From Actinernus sp. WN-2022 (lineage: Eukaryota; Cnidaria; Anthozoa; Actiniaria; Actinernidae), in NCBI GenBank assembly GCA_030867875.1, contig JAOWCC010001634.1, forward strand, positions 101,535,321-101,599,320: a stretch of DNA of 64,000 nt. Reading direction: 5' to 3'. The position numbers and the translations under genes are program-made. Position 1 is the stretch's first letter; each line of letters begins with the position of its first letter. Shown piece after piece: positions 1 to 11,600 of the stretch. The notes below the pieces were generated by a model. The model was given only the letters and a program-made list of their open reading frames with translations, was not told the origin of the DNA and did no database searches.

Positions 1-350
1 CCTGACCCTATCCCAGACCTAAAAATGTACAAAATTGGCACCCTATAAAAGACCTAGAGCGGAAAATCCATACCCTATCCCAGACCGGTAGCTCTCAAAG
101 CTTTCCGCCGTTAGCAAACTTGAACAGTGCTGTTGTAGGAGTTGAATTGTTTACTCAATTTGACAAGATTTGCGCACTTTGGAAAAGTCGAAGTCTGTAT
201 ATATCGTCGCTGTACCTCCAAAAACGTACCCTATCCCAGACATAATTAGATACCCTATCACAGACTTTTTGACAAAAATGATACCCTATCCCACACTTCA
301 GAGCGCAAAAAAAACATACCCTATCGGGCGGCACATACCCGTATACCTTA
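1..350. repeat. Degenerate array of TACCCTATCCCAGAC motifs
   Basis: The 15-mer TACCCTATCCCAGAC or a close variant occurs near 4-18, 71-85, 226-241, 251-265 and 282-296. Weaker forms lie near 40-56, 316-326 and 335-350. Spacing is irregular, so this is a cluster rather than a strict tandem array. It lies directly upstream of the element-derived gene at 412. A promoter, or subterminal binding sites of a mobile element, would fit (inference). Confidence 0.6.
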
Positions 351-411
351 TATGAGGGAGACGCACAAATGTTCATTTGAATTATTTATGTATATTTTAT
401 AGATCCATGGT

Positions 412-1654
412 ATGGATTCAAATTGTTGCGCAATTTGCACAGAACAAATTGAAGCAGATGACGGGGTAACACTCACTAATAAAGGCAGCAATAGCATAAA
501 CCAGGCGAGCGTGGAACGAGGAGATGTGATTGTTGTTACAGCGGGTGATACGGTCCATGAGCAATGCCGACGAGATTTTTGTCGTCCGAGTAATATAAAA
601 AAAGCTAACAGGAAGAGGTCACACGAAGAGGTTGGCCACACCCAACGGTTACTCCGTTCGCAAGAGTTCGATTTCAAGACCGCCTGCTTTTACTGCGGGA
701 AGTTAATCGTTGAGGAGGAAGAAAAGAGAATATCTAGAGCGGTGTACAAGGTGACATTGTTAGATGTACAGCAAGCCGTGCTAAGAGCGTGTGATGCGAG
801 GGCCGATGACTGGGCCGAGGTGGTGCGCGCTAGGGTATTGCACGTCCATGATCTGCCAGCGGCTGATGCAATCTACCATCGTGCATGCAGCACCAACTTC
901 AGAACAATGATGCAAATACCCAATCAATTTTTATCAACTCAGACATCCAGCAAGAAACGTAAAATCGGACGCCCTCAAGACGAGAACGCAGACGCAGCAT
1001 TTCGCAGAGTTATGTGCTACCTACAAGATAACGAAGATTAACAGTATCGGACTTAGTTGAAAAAATGCGGGAGTATTTGGGCGAGTCGGGCGATGCTGCG
1101 TATACCAACCGGTATATGAAGGTCAAGACTGAAGAGTATTTTGGCGAGAACATTATTATCACTAACATGCACGGAAGGGCCAATATAGTAACGCTGAGAA
1201 AGACCGCAGCATCCATTCTTCATGACTTTCACTTGAAGCAGAAGGTAAATCCTAATGATCCGGAGCAAGAGAAGCTTAATATTATCGAGACTAAATACCA
1301 TAGTTTGAGAGTCTTTTTGCAGGTGAGAGCAGTTATACGCATTTGATTATTGTTGTGTAACTTTCTTTTTATTTATTATATTATTGTTATTATTTTTCTA
1401 ATATTAGGTGAAGCAGTGGAAGTGTAAAGATAATGGGATGCTGATCGAAGATTGGGGCTGGAAGCTCAACTGATCGACCACCGGCACCTCAGAATTTGCT
1501 CAAGATGATTCGCTGCAATTGTGGCTCGACCATGCGGTGCAGCTGCCGGAAGCATGGGTTGGACTGCTCCCCGGCTTGTGGCCAGTGCCGTGGTACCGCG
1601 TGTACCAACATCAGCGCACAGCTCGAGGACAGTAGTGACGAAGAAAATGGGTAA
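412..1654 (+). pseudogene. Decayed copy of cnidarian repeated gene, N- and C-terminal parts
   Basis: Three pieces form one broken gene. The first, from the ATG at 412 to about 1038, has two zinc-binding patterns of CxxC...HxxC type: CAIC with HEQC, and CFYC with HRAC. A one-base shift near 1039 leads to a second piece ending with SLRVFLQ at 1322. A GT-AG intron (1323-1407) then joins it to VKQWKC at 1408. A further shift near 1473 leads to a cysteine-rich tail (CNC, CSC, then spaced Cys) with a stop at 1652-1654. This order of zinc fingers at the N terminus and a Cys-rich tail is typical of a large family repeated in cnidarian genomes, as I recall it. The nuclease-like middle seen at 23-26 kb is missing here. 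Function is unknown. Confidence 0.7.
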
Positions 1655-2484
1655 AGCATGTGACAGCGGGTCCTGCGTTGTACTTTTTTACACAATGGCA
1701 GAAAGAACAGCAAAAAAAACAAAGCAATGTTTGTGGATAAACACGACTGGTCTTATGAAATATTTTGCAATTCGTCCGTTTACTCACGTGTTTTGGAGCT
1801 CACGTTAGAAACGATTAAAATCGCATATTTGCTGCCGTTAATGTGAACATTATAGCACTAAAACGAGTAAATAACGTGTATTGTATCATGATTTTATTGT
1901 ATCATTAAAATAAAACTAATTTTCGCTGAAATAAAGAGAGAAAAACGGCACTTCCGGTTTTAGCCTCGTTTTCATGTTGCAGCAAAGAGGCTCCTCCACG
2001 TTCTCCTAAATTTCGGGATGTTCCCGTGCTCGGATTTTTTGGGACTTTTAGTATGTTCATTAGGACATTAAATCTAAAAGGTTTTTGAAGAGAAAGCTAC
2101 TGTGGGAATTTGTTCCGGGTCAAACTGCAATATTACTGGACTAGTTGTGTCTACCGCGCTCGTGTGTACAGGGTACAGGTACCGGAAGTCATTTTTAGAG
2201 GAAGTGCGGATGTCAAAGTGGTTATTAGAAGATATTAATGACCGGAAGTCATTTGTTCAAACTTGATTTTCCAAAATGTTGACTATTTAAAAGCTGAAGA
2301 CCAGAAAGAAAGAAAAACACCACAAAAACACTTTATACCAATGAGCAATATTTCTTTACATAACTTTACAATCTTTACCTATGGACACGTTACAAAGAGA
2401 GGCCTATTTACAATGCATACGTTAGTATTCAATATACATTTGGTAAAACTATCCAATGGACTCAACGTAGAAACAGTTGTTATT
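1655..2484. other. Intergenic, shared 3' side of two convergent genes
   Basis: No coding sequence is supported. AATAAA-type signals occur on the plus strand near 1908 and 1931, where they could serve the copy ending at 1654. On the minus strand AATAAA lies near 1892, a possible poly(A) signal for the cilia gene ending at 2485. A short motif (ACCGGAAGTCATT) occurs twice, near 2180 and 2240. Confidence 0.4.
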
Positions 2485-2601
2485 TCACGGCTGTTGTTCT
2501 TGCCTTGCCTCGTCTATTTTCCGTCGGACCCCAGCGCAGTTCATGGTGAGCTCGGCATGAACCATCTTGAGACGTTCAATGGTGGAGTTCAGGTCGTCGC
2601 T
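2485..2601 (-). CDS. CFAP184: CFAP184 last coding exon (exon 13)
   Basis: The exon follows an acceptor reading CATTGCTTAG and encodes residues 464-501, from SDDLNSTIERLKM to REEQ-like QEQQP and the stop at 2485-2487. The segment MVHAELTMNCAGVRRKIDEA is typical of the C-terminal end of the CCDC96/CCDC113 coiled coil. It is in phase 0 with exon 12. The open frame on the opposite strand here is a shadow. Confidence 0.8.
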   Translation of the reverse strand, partial: SDDLNSTIERLKMVHAELTMNCAGVRRKIDEARQEQQP

Positions 2602-5600
2602 CTAAGCAATGAGGACATAAAATATTGTCAAAAACAACTCAACTTTCGTATTTTCCTCATAGGAAATGTGCGAAGAAATGTAATACGTTGAGGTTCTATT
2701 ATTCATTAAGCCACAAAAACCGCTTTTACATGCGACATACCAGGTACCAAATGCCTGAGTGGGAGGGCTCGACGGGAAAATATTTCGCTCGAGTTCATGA
2801 CGTACGGACAGAGTGCAAAATGCCAATATTTTCCGGTTCGGCTCCACTTAACTCAGTCAATAGGATTTTTATCATATGACCATTTAATTTGTTTTAATAA
2901 TGGCAAAACAACAAGCATAAAATCGAATTTTTCCATCCAGCTCACGTCAGACACGTACAGCCCATCACGTGACTTTGTTCTTATTAACCTCGTTTTCTCT
3001 GTCCGTACCGTACGTTATGGACCGAGATTTTCTATAAAAAAGAAGGAAAACGAGGATCCATAACTTATGGTACGGACCGAGCAAACGAGGTTAATAACAT
3101 GTTTATTATATGGCTTCTTCATTTTCTTTGAGACCGGAAGTGGGCGGAAGCTATGCACTGCAAATTGGCCAATCATAACTCGCTAAATTACTTACTTACA
3201 ATAAAGAACATTACACGGCTGTGACGTCACACGTTGATGTCGCGCGTAAAAACCCCGGTAATTTATACAATATAATGTATAGCTCGCTGCACTCACTCGT
3301 GTTATTACGACATTCACCACTCGAAGAGAAAAAAACTGTATCTCCGCGCGGCCATGTAACATCCACAGTAATTCTTAGTGGACAGCGATGTGGTATAAAC
3401 CTACACTGCCGATGTTAGAAGAGCTGACTGTGATTGGAATTTGCCATTTTCGAATGCACGCACAGACGAAAACGAGTGCGCGTGTATACTGTTTTAACCG
3501 GTTCATTTTGTAAGCGCGCGAGCCAATCAAATTACAATAAAACAACGCAATGATCATCTCCCGAAAGTGAAGTTATTTGGCTACCGAGGGGATGGAAGTA
3601 CATGTATATACAATATTGATTTTGTTATGAAAGGCGGAAAAATGACCGTTAACTGTTCAACTGCAGAGCTTGCATGAAATTAAGCTTGCGCACTATCAAA
3701 ATACCAGTGGATTTTTAGAAATGCGAGTAAAATCCCATGACAACTCGCAACTATTGCTAGTAAAATCTTGCCGAACTATTTGTTGTTGCTAGTGCATCAG
3801 ACCACGTTGCTAGTGCATCAGACCACGTTGCTAGTGCATCAGACCACGTTGCTAGTGCATCAGACCCCCAGGATCAGACCACGCTGCTAGTGCATCAGAC
3901 CACGTTGCTAGTAAACATTAGTGATTACTAGCAACAGTTGCTTGTGACATTTTCCTCTAATTTTAAGCCTAAAGGGGCTATCGACCTCCAACTGAAAAAC
4001 GTTCTCATGGTGAAAGACAAAAACAACTACTCAGATTAGCAGAGTGGATGAAAAATACTGCTTTGAGAGAAACTTAGAGCAACTTGAAAGCGAAATCACG
4101 TTTCTATAATAAGCTTTTGTAATCTTTGCCATCATGTATCGAAAAAGTTAGAAATGCATATCAGGACATTCACATGGCATTTCTCTTCTATTTGTGTGTT
4201 ATTTTTGTAGAAATAACCCCTCTAACATAACACACGAGCAGTAACCAGGTCAGGTTACAGGTCAGGTCACTTCTTGTTTACCTGTGAACCCTAGCTCTAG
4301 GTGAGTGAGAACCCATCGTTTACCTGTGAACTCGTCCGATGGTTAGGGTTAGGTTAGGATTTGACTTAGAATTAACAACCTGACCTGTGACCTGTACTTT
4401 ATACCCGCCGATAAATTATTGAAAACCAACGGCCTCAACAATTCCCTAGCACTCGTATCCCTACCTGTTCTTTTCGCACTTCATAATCCCGTAGAAGGGG
4501 CTCATTGCCTAGAAGGCCACATTTCTGTCGCAGTTTAACGTTTTCTATTCTAAGGGCGTCCCGTACTTGTTTCGTTCGAGTAAGTATGTCTCTTTTCTAG
4601 AAAAACAATAACGAAAAACAAATCCATCAATTCAAAGGGAATATCTAACAAGGTAATTTAACAAAAGAGCAGCCAAAAAAATATATATACGCTATTTGCT
4701 ATTATTTTAGTGAAAAAGGAAATAATACTTATTCGTTGTACGAAAAAATTGCTGAAGACATGAGACCATCACCTAAGAGAACCGATCTCCCATATTAGGC
4801 TCTCTCCCCATGAGTCTGCGCTGATTTATTTTTAGCTTGCATAAATTAGTTGAACTATTTTTATCACTCTATCCGATTGGTTGTTGGTGTCACGTGTCCG
4901 AATGGGCCGAAGAATGCATTCAGTGTTTTACTATAACCAAAGCATTCACAATTGTCTACTTCTACAGATTCAGGTTTATTATGGTATTGCAAAAGCATGT
5001 CCGATTATTTACGATATTATAGGTTCTATTTTTTTAGCGAATAGTAAGTGCCTGTTTACGATAATTTCAAACTCAGTCAGTCAGTGTTTCAGATCACGAG
5101 TGGCATTGATATCAGTTACACTTTATTCTAATGTCCGAGAGAATTTTATATTCGCCCGCTACAAACTGAGCGTTTAAAGAATTCTAAGCTTCAAAAAGAG
5201 CAAATTATCTGGCTAGTTCTGAACCTATGATGTCTAGCTATAATATACGTGAATATAAACGACATGGAACATGTAACTTGTGTATAATTGGACGACAGCG
5301 AAGCGATAGAGGAGACGGCTGAAATTCAGGCTACGACCGCGAGCGAAGTGTTAAACACGAAGTTCCGGTATAAAAGGTTATTAAACAAGCCGTAAAAAGG
5401 TGACCAGGGGAAGATAGTTGTTCATTAAAGACTGTCAATGGTATTTTATGACATTTTACTAACTCTGTATCCCTTACTGAAGTTTAACATTTATTTATTT
5501 GTTTTGAATTTCGCGTGATAAGCAATCAGCCGGAGAGCACTCAAGCGGAACATCACGGAGATGTTCACTCCACAAAGGCTGATTGACAACTGAAGGGTGA

Positions 5601-8600
5601 CAAATCCCTGGGCTCCCCTTTTTATACCGGAACTCCGTATTTAATGCACGCGTAACTGGATTAATCACATACATTAAAAAAAATACCAATTCTGATTGGC
5701 TACGAGCAGTGCAGTTCAAGTGTAATTCAGTGCAGTTCAAGTGTAATTCAGTGCAGTTCAAGTGCAATTCAGTGCAGTTCAAGTGCAATTCAGTGCAGTT
5801 CAAGTGCAATTCAGTGCAGTTCAAGTGCAATTCAGTGCAGTTCAAGTGCAATTCAGTGCAGTTCAAGTGCAATTCAGTGCAGTTCAAGTGCAATTCAGTG
5901 CAGTTCAAGTGTAATTCAGTGCAGTTCAAGTGCAGTTCAATTGTTTAACATTTTTAATGTATATGATTAATAAGTAATCATACGTTTTCTCGCTCAATTT
6001 GGGATCAATTCGCACGAGTATGTTTTTCAAATATCTCAAATTGTTGAGATATTTGAAAAACATACTCGTGCGAATTGATCCCAAATTGAACTCGAAACCG
6101 TATGATTACCTGTACTTATAATTTCGCGAAGTTGTGGTCAAAACTCGATGACTGCTCGCTATAAACTGAACGTTCCTAATATTATTAGCACGAAATAGAG
6201 CAAATAATCAGGTCAGTTCCCTAGGTATATTATCTAGCTATATATACATGAATATGAACGACGGGGAACAAGTATATATATATTTGTAATGCAAGCGAAG
6301 CTCCGGATAACAACGATACGGGATTGATAACCAAACGCCTAGTCACTCTATTTTTATGCTCGCTCGCTACAAACTGAACGCTTACGGCTTCATTTCCGTT
6401 GATAGTTTCACAAAATTCAGGTCACTTCCAGTTTCTTTGCACGATTTTCAAGTCACACCCGCAGTTCTTACCGGTCTGGCTTAATACACACGGCCTACAG
6501 TTTCCAAGTCAACTCCATTGCCGAATATTTGGGTTTCAGTCTGACAACGGGTTTTTATAAGTTACCACTTCCTCTGAAGTTCTTACAGCTTTAAAGGCAG
6601 TGGTAAGCTTATCATTTCATTTTCACGAGATCAGGTCATATCCGTCCGGGTAGTAAGTTTAGGGAGCAACACAGAATTCAGAGCCAGTTTTGAAGCTCCA
6701 TATACAGTCGAACCTCCGCTAACGGACACCTCCCGACCATTTCTTTAATAAAACACTACATTTGCCACCTGTAAACGGACACCTCTCGTAAGCGGACGCG
6801 GACACCTATCTCTAGGTCCGCATGAGCAAAAATAACCAAAATTAACCTCTCTTAAGCGGACACCCGAAGAGATTGAAGTTAAATTTTTCAAATGTATGCA
6901 GTTTTATCTTTGAATTCTAGCTAAATCAAGGTCAGCCAGGAGCCCATAACTACTGAGGAGCGTCCATCCCACATACTAGGCCTATGCCACAGCGTTGTTA
7001 CAAGTTAGGTTATTTTTAGAATGGTTCCCGCTATTGTTGAGTTGCAATTATTCCTAATCAAATCACAAAAGCGAAGCACCATGTTGTTTGGCATCTTTTG
7101 TTCCGCCAGTGTAATCTACCAACTGGCGGGGAAAATAATCTAAAAATAGCCCAACTTGTAAAAACGCTGTGACAACTATATAGGAGATATGGACGCTCCT
7201 AGTTATGGGCTCCTAGTTATGGGCTCCTAGTTATGGGCTCCTAGTTATGGGCTCCTAGTTATGGGCTCCTAGTTATGGGCTCCTAGTTATGGGCTCCTAG
7301 TTATGGGCTCCTAGTTATGGGCTCCTAGTTATGGGCTCCTAGTTATGGGCTCCTAGTTATGGGCTCCTAGTTATGGGCTCCTAGTTATGGGCTCCTAGTT
7401 ATGGGCTCCTGGGTCAGGTTAGTAAAAAGACAACACATATTTGAGCTACGAGCCTTACATTGAACCTATATAGCCGTTTAAAGCATGTGGTTACAATTCC
7501 ACAGTTGACTGCCACTTCCTACCCCTTACTGTCAACCTCCTGTAAGCGGACACCTCCTGTAAGCGGACAGCTACGCTAGGGCCCAAGGGTGTCCGCTTAC
7601 GGGAGGTTCGACTGTAGTTTGTTTCGTATCCATCGCCCGTCTACATGAATTCAATAAAGGAGATGGAGCGAGTAAAATCCATGAGGAGCTGGAACCGAAT
7701 CTGAAAATAGCATCGTGACGTCCATTGGGTTCAGTTCTCTTAAGTGATGGTCTCTTGCTTAAGGTGATTCCCTTGTTTAGCAATGCGCATATCTACTGCG
7801 CATGTCGGTGAAATCTAAAATCATCGCTACAAATAAATTATCTGAGTTTGGGTGTATTACTAAATCAAATCTTACATATTTGAACACTATTTAAGGTTGG
7901 CAATGAAAAAAAATAAGTTCATTTGGGCAATTTAGGCCACTTTTACGAAACTCGCCGCAGTCCTTCCTCTGAAAGTCTGTTTTGGAGCTAAATAATTTAA
8001 TTTGCGATATTTTGCAAAATATCTCCGAAACGAAAATGGTGACCCCCCCTTTTTTCTTCCATATATTTGACCACAGCAAGGTTGGCCAACAGATACCAAA
8101 GTATAAATAATTTTTAATTTCTGGATGCTCAGATATTATTATGCAAATACTGTAAGTAGCTATATTTACGCTCGTTTAGGGGTACCAACAAAACAAATTT
8201 CGTCGTATTCTGCTAGAGTATTGCCCAATTGCAGTATTGAAAAGGTTTTTACGTTATGTCTGGTATACATACTTCATAATATGTTTATTTGTTCGCTATC
8301 AACAGTTAGACCTAGCAGTTAATGGCCGCTGTTTACTCATGCTGAGATTTCGCATATTTCTGCTGTGGGACCTCTAAATTACTATACATTGCAGCTCTTT
8401 CACGCATAAACGAGGATGGTGACCAGTTATTTCTATTGCATTTTTCGAGAGACCCTATTTCAGGCAACAACTGGGCGAAGTTTAAAAAAAAGTTAATTTC
8501 AGCTTCTATTTTAAGGGATTACCTTAAAATTGAAAAAGGTTTAAGACAGGGCTAAACGCTCGAACATTGTTCTCAAACATGAATATACAAGTTTCCATGT

Positions 8601-11600
8601 CAAAGAAACTGAGCAAGCGGCCTTGATGCAAAACCTCAAGAACGGCAATTTACGGTTCGGCGGTAAAATAAGAAGGATTCCCATCGTGCAACTCCACCAG
8701 AATGTCATTTTCAATTATTAAAGTGCAAGTATCATGTCAAAATAATAATAATTTATATTGTACTATTGTGTTTGTTTCTCACAAAAAGGTATTAATCTTG
8801 CAAATTTTGTAACATTTCTGGCATTTAATCCCTAATTTTGGTTACTTTTCGTGGACCCTGTGACGTCCATAAGATGAATCAACTCCCTCCCTAGAGAAAA
8901 CTACTACAATAAAATCCCGTAGATTTTCATTGTGACATCACAAGATGAATCAATCCCGCAATTCGGGTAGCGTTTATTCTAGTCTAATTTCTGCTCCTGC
9001 CTCTCAAAGAAAACTAAGTCAGACAACTGAAGTATATCAGAAATTTGAGAGAATTTTGATGAAGGATGGCAAAGATTCGAGTGGATGAAAAATACTGCTT
9101 TTAAGAGAAATATATCATCTTGAAATCGGTTCACTGTAACCGAAATCAAGCTTCTAGAACGAACATTTGTAATCCTTTTTAATCTTTGCCACCCTCTATC
9201 GAAATAGTCCAAGAAGCATATCAGGATATCATTTCTGTTCTATCTCAGTGTGTTATTTTTGTAGTTTTGTTTTAAAACTACACACGAAGCACAATTGTTG
9301 AACGCACCTGAGCTGCTAAAGACTCTACAGACCGCAGACTCGTTCTTTGTCCACCGTTCTCTGCCTGAACGAACTGCAGTTTTTCTTTGAGATGAGTAAG
9401 AACCTGTACTGTGGTGGTAATCTTCTTCCTGAGCTTCAGTAACTCCTGTGACAGAGACAGAAATGGCAATGCGTGGCATCAGTTTCTGAGCGGTCGCGCC
9501 AGGTTTTCTACGGACGGGAAGACCTTGAATTATGGCTTATAGGTACAATAGGCACAGTAAACAGAATCAACGCTTGGCTTACAGCTTTGCGTATAACTTT
9601 GCGTACACTGTACATTATACTGTATATTAAAAACTGTAGAAGAAAAATCAGCCTATTCTGTCATCCTGACTATAAGTTCAGGGTTCGCATACATTTGCAG
9701 GAAAAAAATCCCTAACTTTTCACTGACCAAGAAGCATTTTTCACTGACCTCCAGCGCATGCTCGTATTTTTCCAAATATTCAATCACTATTTTGGGACAG
9801 AAACATTGAACAAAACAGCTATGTGAAACCTGAAAATAAAACTTCCCTGACTTTTCATTGAAATTTGGGATTTCCCTGACCAAATCCTAAATTCCTTGAA
9901 CTTTAAAAAAAAAAATTTTCCCTGACCATGGGAACCCTGAAGTTACATGATTCATGGCCAATCACATCAGCAGTTTTAATAAAATTGGGAATGGGAATAT
10001 AAATCACAACAACAACAACAGCAACAACAGTAATAGGGACCTTACGCAACCGACCACGACGGTAACGTCCAGGACGACGGCATAAAACAATAGCCCTTAT
10101 TTACAAAATACAATAACTGCATGTCGCCTACATTTCGACCGTTCTTTGGAAAAATACAACGTGAAAACACCAAATTTCGCTTTTAAAAGAGAACACGAAC
10201 GTAAGATAAGTAAATACTCTGGTCTGATACGTTTTCAAAAATATGGACGTGTAAAGCGATAACAGGCGAATAAAGGAAACAATACACACCTAACTTCGCG
10301 AGAAAACACTTTTTACGCACCGTCGTCACAGTCGTTGCCGTTCTAATGGTGTGTAAGGTCTCTAATATTAACAAAGCTCTCTTAGTACACACCTCGTTTC
10401 TCTCTTCTATCTTCTCGTTGTACGTCTGATTCTCAATCTTCAATTGCTCAAAGTCAATCAGGTGAAGTCCTTCTGCTAACTCCTCCTGTGGCAAGGTGAA
10501 CAATAATGCAAGTCAGTTTCATACATGTGGCTACTTTGGATATATAGCTGTATGGGTAAGAGTAGGTAATGTTCAGTGTTTATCAACATTACACTTGTAA
10601 TGCTAATGAGCTAAGTGTATGCTAATCTAATAAGGATGATTTGAAATGTGTCAGCCGCTTACTCTCCCGTTGGCAAGGATAGCACTGTGGACATACCTTT
10701 GCTTTTAGCTGCATTTCTCTCTTCTTTAACCGGTTTTTCAACTTGATGTTTTCCAGTCGAACCTGGAAGGAAAGTCACACGATAATGTTCAATACAAATA
10801 ATTCCTACTAATTCAACGTATACATGTTAAAAATATAGACATAGCTGTCGTTCTGCCGTGGGTCTGTCCTGTTATAGATACACAGATGACATCAAGGGAA
10901 ATCAAGGGTGGCCGAATGGTGTGCCCCGCAGTTCGATTCCCGGACCCGGCGTCGTACGTGAGTTGAGTTTGTTGGTATATTACCCTTGCTTCGAGGTCAT
11001 TTATAAGCCTCTGGCTTGGGAGACTCGGTAACGGCTCCCTGTATCTTCGTAACAAAACGTAAGGAGAACGAAGTAGTATGCCACGAGACGCAATGGAGTG
11101 GTGTGACTGTAATGTTCTCGTCACGTTACGCAATGGAGTGGTGTGACTGTAATGTTCTCGTCACGTTACGCAATGGAGTGGTGTGACTGTAATGTTCTCG
11201 TCACGTTACGCAATGGAGTGGTGTGACTGTAATGTTCTCGTCACGAGACGCAATGGAGTGGTGTGACTGTGATGTTCTCGTCACGAGACGCAATGTTGTG
11301 GTGTGACTGTAATGTTCTCGTCACGAGACGCAATGTTGTGGTGTGACTGTAATGTTCTCGTCACGTCACGCAATGGAGTGGTGTGACTGTAATGTTCTCG
11401 TCACCAGACGCAATGGAGTGGTGTGACTGTGATGTTCTCGTCACGAGACGCAATGTTGTGGTGTGACTGTAATGTTCTCGTCACCAGAGGCAATGGAGTG
11501 GTCTGACTGTAATGTTCTCGTCACGTCACGCAATGGAGTGGTGTGACTGTAATGTTCTCGTCACGTCACGCAATGGAGTGGTGTGACTGTGATGTTCTCG

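Larger units (their letters stand above)
2602..4464 (-). other. CFAP184 intron 12, filled with short repeats
   Basis: It holds a hairpin element (2981-3097), a 21-bp minisatellite (about 3780-3912), a repeat shared with intron 11 (4041-4216) and a short inverted-repeat element (4229-4412). Small open frames at 2625-3063 and 3221-3557 show no recognisable protein. Confidence 0.6.
4597..9307 (-). other. CFAP184 intron 11, repeat-rich
   Basis: The sequence from 5136 to 7614 is almost all repeats, listed separately. From 7615 to 9080 I see no gene or clear repeat. The short open frames at 7571-8322 and 8979-9212 have no recognisable homology. Confidence 0.5.

Noticed and set aside
2263..2691. 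142-codon plus-strand frame
   Set aside because: It is antisense to the last exon of CFAP184, whose minus-strand translation and splice acceptor are far better supported.
5495..5948. Open frames of 144 and 79 codons with NCTELHL and QFKCNSV repeats
   Set aside because: They come from the 21-bp minisatellite and are open on both strands.
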